Shown piece by piece: positions 40,552 to 51,696 of a stretch of 64,000 nt of DNA. The notes under the pieces are model-generated. The model saw nothing but the letters and a program-made list of their open reading frames with translations. It ran no database searches and was not told where the DNA came from. How positions within the stretch are numbered: position 1 is the stretch's first letter; every line of letters begins with the position of its first letter. The stretch is from Rhizoclosmatium globosum. Its lineage: Eukaryota > Chytridiomycota > Chytridiomycetes > Chytridiales > Chytriomycetaceae. A program made the translations under genes and the position numbers. The DNA is taken from the NCBI GenBank assembly GCA_002104985.1, contig MCGO01000012.1, positions 496,001-560,000 on the forward strand, in the 5' to 3' direction.

Positions 40552-43500
40552 TTAAGAGGGAGGTAACGAATATTCAACTTTGTCTGGGTTAAGTGGGACG
40601 CCTTCATCAGGAATCATGGATTTCCTAGATGTTGCCATACTACGCAGTGCACTTCGTGAGCTTGTATTCAATTTATCAATAGACCCTTTCAACGTGGACG
40701 CGATTCGTGCACGAGAGCTAGTTGCAGTAACTGTTTGAGCTTGACTGATTGACTGCGTCTGGCTTTGGATTTGAGAATGCACCGATGACCCTCCTTTACT
40801 CAACTTGCTGGCGTGTGAAACAAGGGCTGAATGGATGCTGTCTCGGTGCTTATGATAGTTTTCTTTTGTCCATCTTATAATATGGAATACTGGAGGCAAG
40901 AAAATCGCGACTCCAATTTCAAAGAGGGCGAACGCAGTAACCCCATATGTATCAGTGTATTCTCGGAGCGCAACCATGGCCAAGATTCCCAATGCAATTT
41001 CTCGGTTCAAGTACGCCTCCAAGTGGTTTGAGAAGGGTTGCCAGTAGATTCTTGTGCCACACAACGCAGCAAGAGTCATGATATAAGTGTTCGTTTGAAT
41101 CAAACTACTGTAACGTGCCATAGTTGAAAACAATATAGAAACAAGACCCTTTTCCAAGATGGTGATTGGCATCATGAAAAACATTTCCGGCTTGAAAATG
41201 ATGTACAGACATTGAAATAGCTTCTGTAATGGTGTCAAGCCCTCTTCGTCATAGATTATCATATCGTTCTTCTTCAACAGATAGAGCACAACTCCCAAGA
41301 GACCAGGAAGAACACCAAGCATCAAAATAATGATGATAATAGCCAGACCCGCAGCAGGTGCATGTTCAGATCCAGAACACACCACTTGCGGAACTTGAGT
41401 CAGCACAAATCTTCCCTCCACAGTCGTACACTGAAGTAACAACAGAGCACTATCAACCATGGGCATAATAATGAACGTGAACGCAATTATAATGGCCCGG
41501 AAGCATATCAAGCTGACGGAATCTCCCTTCAAGTGGTGTGGCAAAATCCTCATCAAGACCTCATTCGTCTTCGGGAACCGCGACTGCAGCAAACGCAACA
41601 CAAAGTATAGTACCACAATGTACAAAATAATCAGTGTCGGCAAAAAGAACCGAAACAACAATTTCCGGACACCACTGATCGGTAACGTGCAGTCGCTCAC
41701 GAATCCATCGACATTCAATGACGTGATTGCAAGAAACGTACTGATTCCTGATACTTTGAGAATTCCTTGAACTTGTGTCTCAAACACGTATCTCGAGACT
41801 TGGAAGTAAAAGAAGAGGAGCTCAACAGTTGGCGCTTCTTCATAAGGTAGCAGAAGCAACACAAACGCGCAGAGAAACGCAACAAATATGATAGCATAGA
41901 AACTAGCACCTCCACCTGGATTGCATTTGTGGCATTCTTCACCCCACAGATATTCATCTGGGTGGCTGCATTCTGTACACAGGATTCCTTTGAACTGAGG
42001 AGCGCAGGTTAGAGGTGGACAGCTGTGATCAGGACAGCAAGCTTCATGGAAGGGGCAAATGTAGGAAGTTGGTGTAATGGTGTTATTGGACATCCAGAGT
42101 CCTTCAATTACATGGACGGTGGATCCTCCGAGACATTCAAAATTGGTTGGACATTGCTGTAATATTGTTTCAGTCAAGAGATCAAAAAACGGAGAAATTT
42201 TGGAATTGTTTGTTGTTTTCTTACCTCGCATTGCTGGGTGTTGTTTGAATTCCAATTGTACGTTCCGCTTGGACACGTTATACACGAGAATGTGGCGCCA
42301 TTCAAGTAACGCCCTGTACCGACTGGACAAGAAACTACAATAAAAATAATCAAGAACCTAAACTGCCACCAAAAATAAATAAATGATATTCACCAACGGA
42401 TTTCGGAACAGGTGGAATCCATGTCCCCCACACATCCTGACTCTTTTTAAACCAATCACAGGAAGACTCTCTCGTAGTCCACCCATTCACCGCCATATTC
42501 TTGAGCATCAAGTTGATTTGATCCTCTGGAAGCAGGTACTTTGTAAAAAGCGTCTCCAACTCCGGAAAATCCCTCGAAAAACGACGAGACCCCAGTTTCT
42601 GAAGAAGACTACTCTGCGGTTCCGTCGTAAGAGGAACCGACGAATCTAAGTACTTCATACGTAAGCCCCCCCGCCAAAAAAAATCACGTAAGCCAATCTC
42701 GTCTTCCATACAAACCTTTCAAAAACGCAGCATATTGCGTCGGGTTATTCCCCGGAAACAACACTCTCGTCAAATTCGCATCTGCTGCAAAAACAGTCGG
42801 AACAATCGCCATCATGAACACAGCCTCGCGTCGTTGCAACGCCTCCCGAAAAAACCCTTCCGCCGTCGAAGCGCCCAAAAATGTCAAGGTGACTGGTAAA
42901 TCGAGGCCATCTATCATGCGTTGGAATATCCCTGTCGCAAAGGACGGGTCGTAGTGGAAGAGTTCGATGCATCGGCGGGTTGATGGGGGTTTACATTGTG
43001 GTGGTGTGTATGTGGCGTTTATGCAGAGGCCTGGGAGGTCATCGCAGAGTGGTTGGCCGTTGATGATGAGACGGGGGCCGGTTCCTGAGGCGGGGAAGAT
43101 GGATGTGTGTAAGGGGTTGTAGAGGAATCTGAAAAAGTCAAGGTTCCAGTCTGGGTGGTCGTCGAGGAGGTAACTTGGGATGTAGAGGCCGTAGTTTCCG
43201 TTGTATCTAGGTAGTTAATTTGAGTGTTGGTTGGAAGTGTTTAGGATTGTTGGGGATTAATACCCAATAGCACCAAGATTAAGCGCGACTTTGTCTGTTT
43301 GAGTAATTTGTTTGAAAGAAGCACCCAAGTCTTGAAGCCCTGGAAAGACACATCATTCGGTACCTGAAGTGACTAACATTCAATTGCTCACATATTTCGA
43401 ATTCTAAATCCACCACATCGTTATAAAACTCAATACCAAGCTCATAATTGATTCTCTAAAAAGGACTTCTGAGTTAAGCCGCTGGAGGAACACGGAAATT

Positions 43501-43903
43501 ATCTCTAATGTAAATCTGCGACTCACCTGGACCATCTGAACACTACAGCATAGCCCCATGTAGTTCATCGTTAATACATGGAATCAAACATAAGCGCACG
43601 AGAAATAAAATATGTTGCTCACCGATACCCCATAGCTTCCAAAATATACTGTCCAAGAAACGCGTTCAGCTGAGCACTGTCCCAGGAATCATACATAATA
43701 ACAACAGGTCTCTTGTTAGTTGTATAATACGTCCCATCTTGGTTCTTGAGTGCGTTCCAACCCAAGTTATTGCTTGCCAAGGGGCAAGGAGGCGCGTTAT
43801 AAAATTTGGAGTTGTTGGAATCCATATTATAAGCTGTCCAATTGAAATCCGCCATTACTGCGTGGGTCCATAACAGGAAACCCATGACAATAAATGCAAC
43901 CAT
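40552..43903 (-). CDS. Chimeric membrane receptor-like protein, copy B (OpuAC-like ectodomain, Cys-rich stalk, about 7 TM)
   Basis: The more intact member of the inverted pair. ATG 43903 gives a signal peptide (MVAFIVMGFLLWTHAVMA). Solved exons: 43903-43623, a 16-nt exon 43542-43527, 43455-43392, 43339-43264, 43206-42716. The ectodomain holds PVVIMYDSWDSAQLNAFLGQ, ASFKQITQTDKVALNLGAIG and LDFFRFLYNPLHTSIFPASG, resembling OpuAC-type binding proteins. The Cys-rich stalk has CPTNFECLGGS and SYICPFHEACCPDHSCPPLT. The core runs from SFYAIIFVAFLCAFVLLLLP through about seven spans, and the tail is Ser/Gln-rich. The splice near 42716-42655 could not be phased cleanly in either copy. Inferred: plasma-membrane sensor or transporter-like receptor; ligand and signalling route unknown. 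Confidence 0.7.
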
Positions 43904-44274
43904 CGAATTGGAGATGCGTGGGGGGTCGATCTGGGGCGGAGAGTAGAGGACTTCTCTTTGATGTAAGTTTTTGTCAGAATGTAAATCAGTGGATGTCAAG
44001 TGGCCGTATGGTGTTGCAAGCAAGATTTTTGAGAAGTACAACATCATTTTGAAGAGTTTTTGACGGAAATAGGGATTGGGGAATTGTAGAAGCTTTGTTT
44101 GGAGTAGAGGATAGTGACAGGTGAGTTCAAGGTTTGTTCCATTGATTAATCATCAGTGCTGCAGTTGAAAGAAAACCAGCTGGATGAAAATAGGTAGAAG
44201 ATCTCAAACCCAACGAGGGGACCAAAGATGGGCAAAGTGTCATAATGCGTCCTTCATTAAATTATTACGCAACT
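43904..44274. other. 5' region of receptor copy B
   Basis: Upstream of the copy B signal peptide the frame stays open to a second ATG at 44047, but that extension lacks a counterpart in copy A, so it is treated as 5' leader. The rest is non-coding up to the oxygenase stop. Confidence 0.4.
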
Positions 44275-45198
44275 CTAGAACCAATCTCCAGTGTTCCCTT
44301 CAAAATATTCATTCCATTGTCTTACTCCCCAAGAATCCCACCGATCTGGTAAGTAATGTTTCAATTTTCGCTCAATCGCAATCACATCGCGAACATGAGT
44401 TTCCAACAACGAATCCCTATCAGCAGAATCCTTATGCGACTCCACAATAGACTGAGCCCATTCCTCTGCGAACACCAGTTTCGTCAGTAGCAGCCTGTTG
44501 TTTTTCTGAAGCAAGAACTGTTTCCTCTCATCCAACAGTGGCAGCGTTGAAGATTCCGAAGAGGTCTTCTTTTCGGAATTATCAGATGCATTCAACCAAA
44601 TAGTAAAACAGAGGCGGTCAGTTATTGATGGCAAAACGCGATGAACACAATATGCTGATGAAAAGAGTACTAATCGATTGAAAGTAGGTTCAACATCGAC
44701 AGTAGATGCAGGAAACGGATAGAGTCTCAAAGCGCCGCCATCTTTCGGCGTATATTCTTCATTCAAATACATGATTGCCGTGACACGCCGTCTGTCCAGA
44801 GAAGGATCAGTGTCAGCATGACATGGAAAACACGCGCCACCACCAAAGTTGATTTGAGCTTTCACCGACTGACCGGATAAGTGCGGGATGGAAGAGAGTG
44901 AGTTTAGAGATCGAGCAAGTTGCGGGTCTGATGCGAATGCGTTCAAAGCAGGCAGACTGTGTGCCACTCCCACCTTTTCCAGATCGAATTCCGCAATATT
45001 GTGTTTAGCAACGAGGCGACGAGTGCCTGCCACGTGCGAGACAGTTGAATTGGAGGAAAGGAGGGCGGGCGTGGCCATCGCAGCGGCAACGAGTTCGTTC
45101 CTGAGATCGGCAGCTTTTGAGTGCGAAAGAGCGGCATCGACGACTGCGAATCCGTGGTGGAAAAGGTGGCGGGCGTGTGTGGGTGTGATGTTCCACAT
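44275..45198 (-). CDS. 2-oxoglutarate/Fe(II)-dependent dioxygenase (prolyl 4-hydroxylase-like)
   Basis: Single-exon protein of 307 aa. The double-stranded beta-helix core shows the iron ligands: HADTDPS (His and Asp) and the distal HRVLPS (His), plus an Arg a few residues later (RLCFTIWL) to hold 2-oxoglutarate. The segment VTAIMYLNEEYTPKDGGALR is typical of the P4Hc/2OG-FeII_Oxy_3 group. ATG 45198 starts MWNITPTHARHLFHHGFAVV, the usual N-terminal fold entry. No signal peptide or membrane span is seen, so it is probably cytosolic or nuclear. The substrate is unknown. It diverges from the next gene with 84 bp between start codons. Confidence 0.75.
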   Translation of the reverse strand: MWNITPTHARHLFHHGFAVVDAALSHSKAADLRNELVAAAMATPALLSSNSTVSHVAGTRRLVAKHNIAEFDLEKVGVAHSLPALNAFASDPQLARSLNSLSSIPHLSGQSVKAQINFGGGACFPCHADTDPSLDRRRVTAIMYLNEEYTPKDGGALRLYPFPASTVDVEPTFNRLVLFSSAYCVHRVLPSITDRLCFTIWLNASDNSEKKTSSESSTLPLLDERKQFLLQKNNRLLLTKLVFAEEWAQSIVESHKDSADRDSLLETHVRDVIAIERKLKHYLPDRWDSWGVRQWNEYFEGNTGDWF

Positions 45199-45282
45199 GA
45201 CTTCTATTTACTTATTTACTTTCCAGTTTGTTTCTCTGTTTTGCTCTTTTCTTGTTCATCAAACCAAACCAAAGACAAACAC

Positions 45283-46465
45283 ATGCAGCTCGGGCGTTTC
45301 CTGGCTGCACGAAGCCCGTTCATTGGCCGTCTACCACCTTCAACTGGAAGCGTGCGCAGCATTCAAACAAGTGCGACTGGTGAGAGTGCCCTACTCTTTC
45401 TCCAAAAGAAACTAAACCAACCAACCAACCAACCAACAACCAGTCTTTGGCCGCCTCCGCCACGCCAATCTCGCTCAAACAAACCGCCTTTCGCGACCGC
45501 CGACTGTCTCAGCTGCGTCTCTGTCGCCAGCAAACGAAGGAAGCACTGGTAGTACCAGCAGCAGCGACGACTCTGAAGCCCTGCTCCTCGAGTCGCTGCC
45601 CACGGGCGTGTCCCTCGGCTTCTACCGCGGCTTTCTCGCTCTCACGGATGCGCTCGACCAATCAGAAGCCGCCTCTTCCGCCACCTCTGCCTCTGCCTCC
45701 GGTCTCCGCGGCCTCGCTTCCCTCATCAGCGGCCCGAGCGACGCCGCCCTCTTCAAAGACGCCGCTGCTAGATGGCGCCGCCACAAACCGGCTCTTCCTC
45801 TCGACTTTGTCGACGTGGACTTTTTCTTTGCGAAACTTGTTGCTGCGAATGCTCATGCCATGGCCCTGACTCTTGCCCTCAATCCATTCAAGTACGGTCT
45901 GCATCTCAGTGCTTCCCAAATACATGTGCTCTTGGATGCTTTTTCAAAGAATGTGATTGCATCGAATGACGATGCGGACCTCGATAATCTCTACAAGGCA
46001 TTTGCCCTTCTCTTGCACACCAACGTTTCTCCAACACTCGACTCGTACTATCCCCTCATTGCTGCTGGCGCTTATTCAGATTCAGAAGAAGCATGGGCCA
46101 GGGCCCTTGTCTGCATCAATGAAGTCGAATTCCTGTTTTCATCAAACAAGGATGCATGGACTCCTAATCTCTGCAATGCTCTCGTCTATGCCCACCTCAA
46201 AAAGGGTGATGGCCAAAAAGCGGTGGACTTCCTATCAGCGCACGTGCATCCTCTCTTGCGTGCCGAAGCTCTGAAAATGAATGGCGATTCTCTCAAAGCC
46301 GCTTCTGTATTGTTGGAGACCCCATCATCTCAGTTCAAAATTCATGAAGCTTTAAAAGGATCAGATTACTGGTCATCTCTTGAAAGTGTGAGGGACACTA
46401 TTGTCGCCGAATTGGAGGAATCCAACAAGGAAATTTCAGAAAAAGTAGCTGCATTGGTTGTTTAA
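45283..46465 (+). CDS. Mitochondrial helical-repeat protein of unknown function
   Basis: Two exons (45283-45379, 45444-46465). The N-terminus MQLGRFLAARSPFIGRLPPS with following Arg/Ser/Thr is a good mitochondrial presequence. A Ser/Asp linker leads to an all-helical body: GVSLGFYRGFLALTDALDQS, VDVDFFFAKLVAANAHAMAL, DLDNLYKAFALLLHTNVSPT and WTPNLCNALVYAHLKKGDGQ. Spacing and residues resemble degenerate PPR/TPR pairs, but no repeat is canonical. The intron carries a short CCAA microsatellite. I do not recognise an orthologue; a role in mitochondrial translation or respiratory-complex assembly would fit but is a guess. Confidence 0.55.
45417..45442. repeat. CCAA microsatellite in an intron
   Basis: About five copies of the tetranucleotide AACC/CCAA followed by an imperfect unit, just before the 3' splice site of the mitochondrial protein gene. 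It may supply the pyrimidine-rich tract. Confidence 0.7.
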
Positions 46466-46666
46466 TTTTGTTCTTTTTGATGGCATCGAAAGGATCAAAT
46501 AGTAGTTGGGGATGAGTGGGGAAACCGATGGATGAATTTGGGACTGGTTTTGAATGTAGGAACCATTGAATAAACAAGTGCGATTTTTATAGTTATTTTT
46601 GTGAGTCTTGCCTTTGATGTTGGTAATAGGCGCCTCGTTTTCCCTTCACCCCACATTCTATTTTTG

Positions 46667-48362
46667 ATGTCATTTCCCAGTGAACAAACACCGCTCCTCC
46701 TTCCTGCACATCCTCATGCCCTTCGTCGTCGAAGTCCTGCTCCTCCCATAACAAAGGCTACCGTTCTGGCAGCTGCAAAGGAAATGGTTCCCATGGCATG
46801 GCCAGTTTCCCTTGGTTACTTGGTACAAGAAACAAACGATAGAATTTAAATAAGCTAATTACTCCTGAAACCACAGCTTCAATCATCGCTCAACATGGCT
46901 GCAATCGTGGCTCAAGGTCAACTGGGTACAAACAACTTGGCGAGCATGGCACTAGCCACTCTATTTGCGAACGTAACAGGATATTCTCTGATTGTCGGAA
47001 TGGGTGCCGCGATCGACACGCTATGTTCCCAAGCATACGGAGAATACCTAGCCGGTACTGGAGACAAGAAAGAGTTGGGACGGTAAATAACTTCCTTCCC
47101 CTCGTCCACCTCAAATATCTAAACACAAACAAATCACAGACACCTATCTCGAGCCATATTCATAAACTACCTCCTCTGCATCCCAATCACAACCCTCTGG
47201 CTCTTCACAGAACCCCTCCTCCTCCTCACAGGCCAAGACCCATCCATAGCCCACCTCTCCGGCCGCTACATCCGCCTCCTAATCCCCTGCCTCATCCCCT
47301 TCGTCCTCTCCGAATGCGTGAAGCGTTACCTCATGGCACAAGGAATCATGCGCGCACAGATGACGGTGATAGGCTGCGTAACCCCTGTGAACGTGTTCCT
47401 CCAGTATTTATTCAATTTCACGAGTTGGAAGGTGGGTGAGAACGGGGAGGGTAGTCCGTTTGCGTTGTTGGTGAGTCAGTGTTTGATTGCCGGGTCGTTG
47501 ATTGTGTATGCGCGGTTTGTGAAGGGTGGGGAGTGTTTTGCGGGGTGGGAGTGGAAACAGGTGTTGAATGAGAAGAAGTTGCGGATGGTCGGGAGGTTGG
47601 GGGTGTCTGGGATTTTTATGACGTGTTCGGAGTGGTAAGTGGGATGCGTGTTGGTTAAGAAGTACTTAATATGTTGTTTTTTTTTCGGTAGGTGGGCGTG
47701 GGAGATTGTTGCATTGCTTGCTGGGTTGTTGGGGCCGGAATACTTGGCTGCACAGACTATCGTGTTAAGCGCGTCATACTGGACGTATACTCTCCCCATG
47801 GGTTTTGCCATTGCCTGTACAACCAGAATTGGAAACGCGTTGGGATCTGGAAAGCCTGACAAAGCCAAAACATCCGCAATGGCCGCACTTGTACTTGGCC
47901 TTTTCCTTGCTGTTTTGAATAGCACGTTTTTCATGGTGGGCCGCAAAAACATTGGATATGTTTTCTCCGATGACGAATCAGTTATAGCAATCGTTAGTCA
48001 GATCATGCCGTTGGTTGCTGCATTTCAGTTAGCAGATGTGATGGCTTGTATCTGTGGAGGAATTCTTAGAGGAGCCGGCCGTCCTGATATTGGAGCGTAT
48101 CTCAATCTAATCGGTTATTATATTCTCGGTATCCCGTTCGGTGTATTCTGTGAGTAATGTTGTTTCATATATGTTTTCTGATTCACCTCGTTTAGTTTGC
48201 TTTCAACTTGGGTGGAAACTATACGGACTATGGAGTGGTCTCACAATTTCGCTGTTTGTAGTGTCTTTCATTGAGATTTGTATTTTATCGGGACTCGACT
48301 GGGGTAGAGAAGCAGATGCAGCGCACCAACGTTCGATGGAGAATCTCGCATGTGATGATTAA
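46667..48362 (+). CDS. MATE-family multidrug/toxic-compound exporter
   Basis: Twelve-span cation antiporter of the MATE family, placed at the plasma membrane or vacuole. ATG 46667 opens a Pro-rich cytosolic N-tail (SEQTPLLLPAHPHALRRRSP) and TM1 (EMVPMAWPVSLGYL). Exon joins restore GAAIDTLCSQAYGE, the conserved MATE motif at the loop after TM2, RLLIPCLIPFVLSECVKRYL, ALSASYWTYTLPMGF-like VLSASYWTYTLPMGFAIA and CICGGILRGAGRPDIGAYLN. Five exons are inferred; introns follow GYL, LGR, SEW and GVF. The last exon ends SMENLACDD with a stop at 48360-48362. Substrate cannot be told. The gene is convergent with the LRR gene downstream, 60 bp apart. Confidence 0.88.
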
Positions 48363-48421
48363 ACTGTTTATTGATTAAAGTGTGAAAAATACCGTTAGAT
48401 AGCTAAAAAGCGAGGTCTGTG

Positions 48422-49286
48422 TTAATCTGTCTCCAGACCAGGAAACAGAAATAAGACTGTCAAACCGGTATTACCACGAACATCAAACCGTTCAATACAG
48501 TTGAGATTAAGCAGTGAGGTCGGTAGCTCGCCCGTCAAATTATTTCTCGCGAGGTCACAAACTATCATCTGTGCAAGTCTTCCCAATTCCACCGGAACAG
48601 ACCCAATCAAACGGCAATCAGAGATGTTAAGAGACAATAATGACCGCAATTCGCCCAATGCAGGTGGGATACTGGACTTTAATTTGTAGTTTCCCTGAAG
48701 ATGTAATTGTTCCAACTTTGTGAGTCTCCCTAACGTAGGAGGAAGAAGTCCTTCTAAGTTACAGCGCGAAATATTAAGGTCTTCAAGGTTACTGAGCCGA
48801 CCCAGCGATGGAGGCAAACACCCTCCCAAGAGATTTTGGTTCAAAAACAACAACTGCAAATTCCTTAGATTACCAATTTCATCTGGAATAATACCAGAAA
48901 GTTGGTTATCACTCAAATTTAATATTCTTAGATTTACAAGCAATCCAATCGACTTTGGAATTTCACCTTGAAGCCTATTCATTTGCAAGTCAAGAGTTTT
49001 GAGGTTGACAAGGCGTCCAACTTCGTGGGGTATGGATCCAATCAAAGAACATCCATTCACGCTGATTTCAATCAAATTATCCAGCTGAAAGAGCGAAGGA
49101 GGTAGCGATCGACTCAAGTTCATCGTCTTTGAATTATCATAATCGCCAATTTCATTTACACCCCAAGCAATATCAACCAAGAACTTGTATGCGTAATTCA
49201 CGTAGGCAGACTGATACAACTGCGGAGCTCCCCAATACTTCGACCAAAACAACAAAAAAACACAAATACTCGAAATAAAGCCCCAT
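48422..49286 (-). CDS. Plant-type leucine-rich repeat protein, probably secreted, with a likely frame error at the 5' end
   Basis: About nine GxIP-type leucine-rich repeats (for example LVNLKTLDLQMNRLQGEIP, LVNLRILNLSDNQLSGIIP, LSNLEDLNISRCNLEGLLPP). The repeat frame has no early ATG. Just upstream, ATG 49286 opens a hydrophobic leader (MGLYFEYLCFFVV...) in another frame. The two meet at a run of seven A on the plus strand (49254-49260). One base fewer would give a leader joined to the repeat protein, so a homopolymer error or a missed intron is likely. With the leader the protein would be extracellular or surface-bound. The GxIP style matches the F-box/LRR protein at 7.9 kb. No transmembrane kinase part is present. 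Confidence 0.6.
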
Positions 49287-49294
49287 CCTTTAAC

Positions 49295-51164
49295 TCACAC
49301 AGAATCCGACGGTGGACTTACAGGCATACTCAACGGCAACGGCGGCAAATTCGAAAACTCATTCTCATCCATCAAACCATGATCCTTCTTCTTTTTAATC
49401 TCTCGCGGAGCAGGTGACATGGGGAGTGGTGGTAAATCTTCCGTGTTGACTACAGTCCAGTCATGGTACTTTATCGTCTGTCCTTTCTTCTTTTTCTTGG
49501 TTGCCGTAGGTTCGCCTTTGAATTCGCCTGTTTCGAATTCTTGGAGTCCCGTTTCGTTCCCGTAGAGCCCTTCTTCGCCGTGTCGGAATGCGCCTGCGGA
49601 TTTGGGAACGGTTTTGGGGCGGTGTTGGGTTGTGGGTCTTGTTACTGCGGCAGGTGTTTTGGTAGCTGGGGTTTTTGCAGCTGGAGTCTTTGGAGCTGCT
49701 GGGGTTTTTGGTTTCACAGGGCTTTTGATTTCTTTTACTTTGCTTCGTTTAACGACTCGACGGGTATGTGGTTTTGTTGTGGGGGAGGGCTCGGGGTCGT
49801 CGGTGTTTGCACCGAGGATCAAGTGTTGGTGGGCGTTCACGTCGTATTCGATGTTGTAGAAGACGTCGTCGCCGCAGACTACGACAAATTTTGAGGGTGC
49901 GGAGGGGAGTGGGGAGAAGAGGGGGTCTAAGGTTTCGTCGGTGAGTTTGTGGCCGTTGTCTTGACGGTGGATTCTTGTTACGCGGTAGGCGAGTGTTAAG
50001 TCGAGTGCTTGTGTTAGGTGGTCCATGAGCTGTAAGACGTATTAGTTGGGAATGTAATTGAGGGAAGGGAAACTTACCACATGAAGATTCGGAAACCTCG
50101 TCTTCTTGACCGTCAACTGATATCCACGATAATACGCATCCCCATTCAAATAAAACGTAGCAACTTTTGGAACATGATGTGCGTGATTCTTTTCCTTTGG
50201 AATCAACGGATTCACAAGCGGATACGCAACCTTCATAATCGGATCGAATTCCCCGCCCGCCACGAGGTTATGTCCGTCATGGAGCTGCGCAAGAGACGTG
50301 AGACGTGCGTATGACTCTGCATCGTAGAGACGTCGGATTCGGCGTTGGAAGATTGTGGAGAGGGTTGTGAGGAGACGTTCAAAGTTTTTGCATGTGCGGT
50401 AGTTTAGGACAATGTTTAGATCAGCGCATTTTGTGTTTCCGTTTAGGAAGACGACGACTCTGTATCCCTTGCTCTAGTATTTTTCGAGTAGTAAGTATTG
50501 GCTGTTGGGAGATGAGAACGGGAGTGCGACGTACCGTGCTAGTAAACACGCCTTCATCGTCTTAAGCATCTTTAACAACTTTTCTGAGCTCAGGCATTTT
50601 GACAAGCGCGATTCCACCACCAAGACCTGTTCCAGCAACAAGACGCGACGCACCAGGTTCTTCAGGTACTTTGTAAGCGACTTGTTTGAAGGACTCGCCG
50701 GATGCAACCCCGACATATGAGTGGCCGTCTTTGAGTTGGGTGAGAGATGTAACTTCGCCACCAGAGAGTGTGTAAAGGTGCCTTATGGCTCCGTGTAAGA
50801 GGGAGAGGTCTTGGGAGGCTCGGTGGAGGAACTGAAAGTATTGGTTAGCATTTCGAAATGAGTTGTAGAGATTCGACACGAGATTCTGTACTGTATTCCA
50901 TCATTCGAAGGTATACACTCCCGACCAATTCCATAAAACCTCATCCAGCCCATTTCTTTCACTCAGACCGACAGTCCCCAATCATCTCTTTGTCAACCCA
51001 AATACTCACTTGCTCATAATTCTTGAAGACGCGAGTGGAAACCACAATCCGTTTTGCTGGCGTAAACGTATCGCCGTTCCTGAACAGGTATATTTGATTC
51101 CCTTTTGTTCGTCAATCTGTTTGTTCTATTTGTATGTTGAAATTTGACTGATGGATGTCGTCAT
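49295..51164 (-). CDS. Doublecortin-domain protein with three DCX domains
   Basis: Microtubule-binding protein of the doublecortin group. ATG 51164 is inferred through a short first exon (51164-51149) and gives QIYLFRNGDTFTPAKRIVVS. DCX1 continues to SLTQLKDGHSYVGVASGESF. A 112-nt intron, which contains an in-frame stop, joins ELRK to GYRVVVFLNGNTK, opening DCX2, which ends SLAQLHDGHNLVAGGEFDPI. DCX3 is KVATFYLNGDAYYRGYQLTV to SKFVVVCGDDVFYNIEYDV. The tail has KTPA repeats and Lys-rich stretches. DCX proteins in flagellated lineages are usually axonemal or basal-body linked (for example DCDC2, RP1). Two or more further introns lie between these parts. Function here is inferred as microtubule stabilisation, likely flagellar. 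Confidence 0.72.
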
Positions 51165-51495
51165 TAACAGTCGCTGAAGTTGAGATTGGATTGCAAATAG
51201 ACGCAATATCGGATATCAATCGTGGAGGGTATGATCAGAGGGAAAGCGATAGACAGACGGAGACGCAACAAAGTTGACAGTTCTTGTTTGGGAGAAGTTC
51301 GAAGAGAGTCTGTAAATGGAACGAATGGAAGGCTTGACACAAGAAATCTGATTGGCCCACAATAAACTATTCGAAAATATCCATCAAAATCTCTGATATT
51401 TAATGCGATAAAATCGAATGAAATGACTTGTTCTCCAATTTGTGTCTGAGTCAAGTTGGGTTTTCACTTTGACACAATCAGGTCACCGATCCCAA
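51165..51495. other. Intergenic region upstream of the doublecortin gene
   Basis: A 330-bp stretch. A minus-strand frame (51164-51454) is open for 96 codons without a recognisable domain or ATG-led start; I do not support it as a gene. It may hold the promoter of both neighbours. Confidence 0.4.
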
Positions 51496-51696
51496 ATGGC
51501 AACCACCGCTGTCAACGCCTACGACACAACAACGTCGGTGTGGGTTCCAAATGATGGAAGTGGAAGTGGCCCTGTGTTGACTATTTTTGGCTCTGCGGGT
51601 CAAGCTGGCCCTGCATCAAACACTTCCAAGTCGGGATCAAGTGCATTAAGTGTTTCAATCATTTTTTCTGCTTTTATTGCCTCATTTCTTCTTTGA
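51496..51696 (+). CDS. Small protein with hydrophobic C-terminus (possible GPI-anchor end of a larger gene)
   Basis: ATG 51496 opens 66 codons. The N-terminal part is polar and Thr/Ser/Gly-rich; the last 20 residues are hydrophobic (ALSVSIIFSAFIASFLL) after a Ser/Gly stretch (NTSKSGSSALS), which is how GPI-attachment signals look. No N-terminal signal peptide is visible, so this may be the last exon of a longer gene: an acceptor (CAATCAG, ending at 51480) lies just before. Its stop overlaps the end of the kinase-Sel1 gene on the other strand by 15 bp. No family recognised. Confidence 0.35.
   Translation: MATTAVNAYDTTTSVWVPNDGSGSGPVLTIFGSAGQAGPASNTSKSGSSALSVSIIFSAFIASFLL

Noticed and set aside
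43904..44047. N-terminal extension of receptor copy B from ATG 44047
   Set aside because: Copy A has no matching extension, and the signal peptide begins at ATG 43903 in the same place as in copy A.
50562..50580. In-frame stop in the doublecortin gene after the first DCX domain
   Set aside because: It lies inside a 112-nt intron whose removal (after ELRK) joins DCX1 to DCX2 in phase.
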